Source: Pedosphaera sp.
GTDB lineage: Bacteria > Verrucomicrobiota > Verrucomicrobiia > Limisphaerales > SIBE01
Assembly (NCBI GenBank): GCA_009695265.1
Contig: SIBE01000015.1
Location: 1 to 32,937 of the forward strand
Length of the DNA stretch: 32,937 nt
Reading direction: 5' to 3'
The translations under genes were made by a program, and so were the position numbers. Positions 31,832-32,937 of the stretch are shown piece after piece. Numbering within the stretch: the stretch's first letter is position 1; every line of letters starts with the position of its first letter. Below the pieces are notes generated by a model. It saw only the letters and a program-made list of their open reading frames with translations, ran no database searches and was not told the DNA's origin.

Positions 31832-32937
31832 ATGTTAGCCAAGGTGTGCTCCGCAGCGGTAAGTGGGATTGAAGCCTATCCAGTCGAGGTTGAAGTCAAT
31901 GCGGGCTGGGGTGATACGCTCGTTGTTATCGTCGGTTTGCCGGATGCTGCCGTCAAGGAATCGCGCGACCGGGTGAGCACCGCGCTGACCAACTCCGGCT
32001 TCAAATTTCCGATGGGACGCACCACGATCAACCTGGCTCCCGCCGACGTCAAAAAAGAAGGTCCGAGCTTTGATTTGCCGATCGCCGTCGGCATGCTGGC
32101 GGCCAGCGACCAACTCGCTTCCGATCAGCTCGATAATTTCGTGATAGTCGGCGAACTGGCGCTCACCGGAGCGGTTCGGTCAGTGAAAGGAGTTTTGCCG
32201 GTGGCTCTTCGGGCGCGGGCTGAAGGCAAGCTGGGCGTTTTGGTTCCGGCCGAAAATGCGCCCGAGGCAGCCGTCGTGGCAGGGTTGCAAGTGATCCCGA
32301 TCCAGAATCTGCGCGAAGCAGTGGGCTTTCTCGAAGGCGAAGTCAAGATCGCGAGAACCCGGGTGGATATCGACCGTCTCTTCGAGGAGCGGCGGGATGA
32401 CGAACTCGATTTTGCGGATGTTAAAGGCCAGGAGTCTGTCAAGCGCGCTCTCGAGATTGCGGCTGCGGGCGGCCACAACGTGTTGCTGATTGGCCCGCCG
32501 GGGACAGGAAAATCGATGCTGGCGAAAAGGCTCTCCACCATCCTGCCGCCACTGACCTTGGAAGAGGCGCTCGAAACCACCAAGGTTCACAGCATTGTCG
32601 GACTTCTGGAGCCGGGTCAGGCGCTGGTAACACGGAGGCCCTTCCGATCGCCGCACCACACCGTGAGTGACGCTGGACTTTTGGGTGGCAATGCTAATCC
32701 CACACCAGGCGAGATTTCCCTTGCGCACCATGGTGTGTTGTTTTTGGATGAACTCCCGGAATTCAAACGCAACGTCTTGGAAACCTTGCGCCAACCTCTC
32801 GAAGAAGGGCGCGTGACCATTTCGCGCGCGGCCGGCAGCATGACGTTCCCTTGTCAATTCATGATGGTGGCGGCCATGAATCCAAGTCCGGACGGAAAAA
32901 TGGCAGCCGAGTCCAGGAGCACTCCCCGGGAAATCCA
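31832..32937 (+). CDS. comM: YifB/ComM family Mg chelatase-like AAA ATPase, C-terminus cut off by window edge
   Basis: The gene opens at ATG 31832 (a GTG at 31829 is in frame) with GAAGGA upstream, and runs off the right edge after about 368 residues; the family has about 500. The N-terminal Lon-like fold is typical ([73 protein letters not shown]). The AAA part has Walker [14 protein letters not shown], the [11 protein letters not shown] motif, [19 protein letters not shown] (Walker B) and MVAAMNPSP. Characterised relatives promote branch migration during natural transformation. It is separated from the polyferredoxin gene by 112 bp and is probably its own unit. Confidence 0.95.
   Translation, partial: MLAKVCSAAVSGIEAYPVEVEVNAGWGDTLVVIVGLPDAAVKESRDRVSTALTNSGFKFPMGRTTINLAPADVKKEGPSFDLPIAVGMLAASDQLASDQLDNFVIVGELALTGAVRSVKGVLPVALRARAEGKLGVLVPAENAPEAAVVAGLQVIPIQNLREAVGFLEGEVKIARTRVDIDRLFEERRDDELDFADVKGQESVKRALEIAAAGGHNVLLIGPPGTGKSMLAKRLSTILPPLTLEEALETTKVHSIVGLLEPGQALVTRRPFRSPHHTVSDAGLLGGNANPTPGEISLAHHGVLFLDELPEFKRNVLETLRQPLEEGRVTISRAAGSMTFPCQFMMVAAMNPSPDGKMAAESRSTPREI

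Overview
The window looks like a chromosomal segment of a member of the Verrucomicrobiota, most likely a soil or freshwater Pedosphaera-like lineage. This is inferred from gene content, not from a marker gene. The pointers are a cytochrome/DUF1549/DUF1553 protein followed by a Tat-exported DUF1501 protein, a prepilin-like protein with an H-X9-DG motif, a Tat-exported Gfo/Idh/MocA oxidoreductase, a double ThuA protein, and weak Shine-Dalgarno use. I see no tRNA, rRNA, CRISPR array, transposase or phage module.

Left part (1-11232): a truncated PEP-hydrolase-family TIM-barrel gene runs off the left edge on the minus strand. It is followed by a Gfo/Idh/MocA oxidoreductase, an ApbE-type FMN transferase without a signal peptide, and a 34-residue membrane peptide. 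Then come housekeeping genes, mostly on the minus strand: a UvrD/PcrA-type helicase, an HD-domain protein, a DUF1232-like protein (plus strand), a tRNA-dihydrouridine synthase, a sugar-phosphate isomerase-like TIM barrel and a DEAD-box RNA helicase.

Middle part (11411-19570, plus strand): exported proteins and small genes, namely a tandem ThuA protein, an M28 peptidase with a PA-like insert, an M2/M3-type metallopeptidase, a prepilin-like protein, and a FIST sensor protein translationally coupled to trmB. A holin-like membrane gene follows on the minus strand. Next is a perfect 24-bp inverted repeat (20212-20280) that abuts what I read as the C-terminal half of a rhombosortase-like protease. 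The minus strand then carries a two-gene L-rhamnose module (class II aldolase, then rhamnulokinase).

Right part (23077-31719, plus strand): the most interesting region. Four genes in a row encode a di-CxxCH cytochrome/DUF1549/DUF1553 protein with a lectin-like domain inserted in DUF1553, a DUF1501 protein, an exported protein with a C-terminal FMN_bind domain (flavinylation motif DAISGAT), and a membrane polyferredoxin that joins NapH-like and NapG-like halves. Together they look like a split, NosR-like transmembrane electron relay coupled to a PSCyt/DUF1501 pair. The apbE gene 20 kb upstream is a candidate maturation enzyme. A comM/yifB gene runs off the right edge. Two real genes, those at the two edges, are incomplete in the window.
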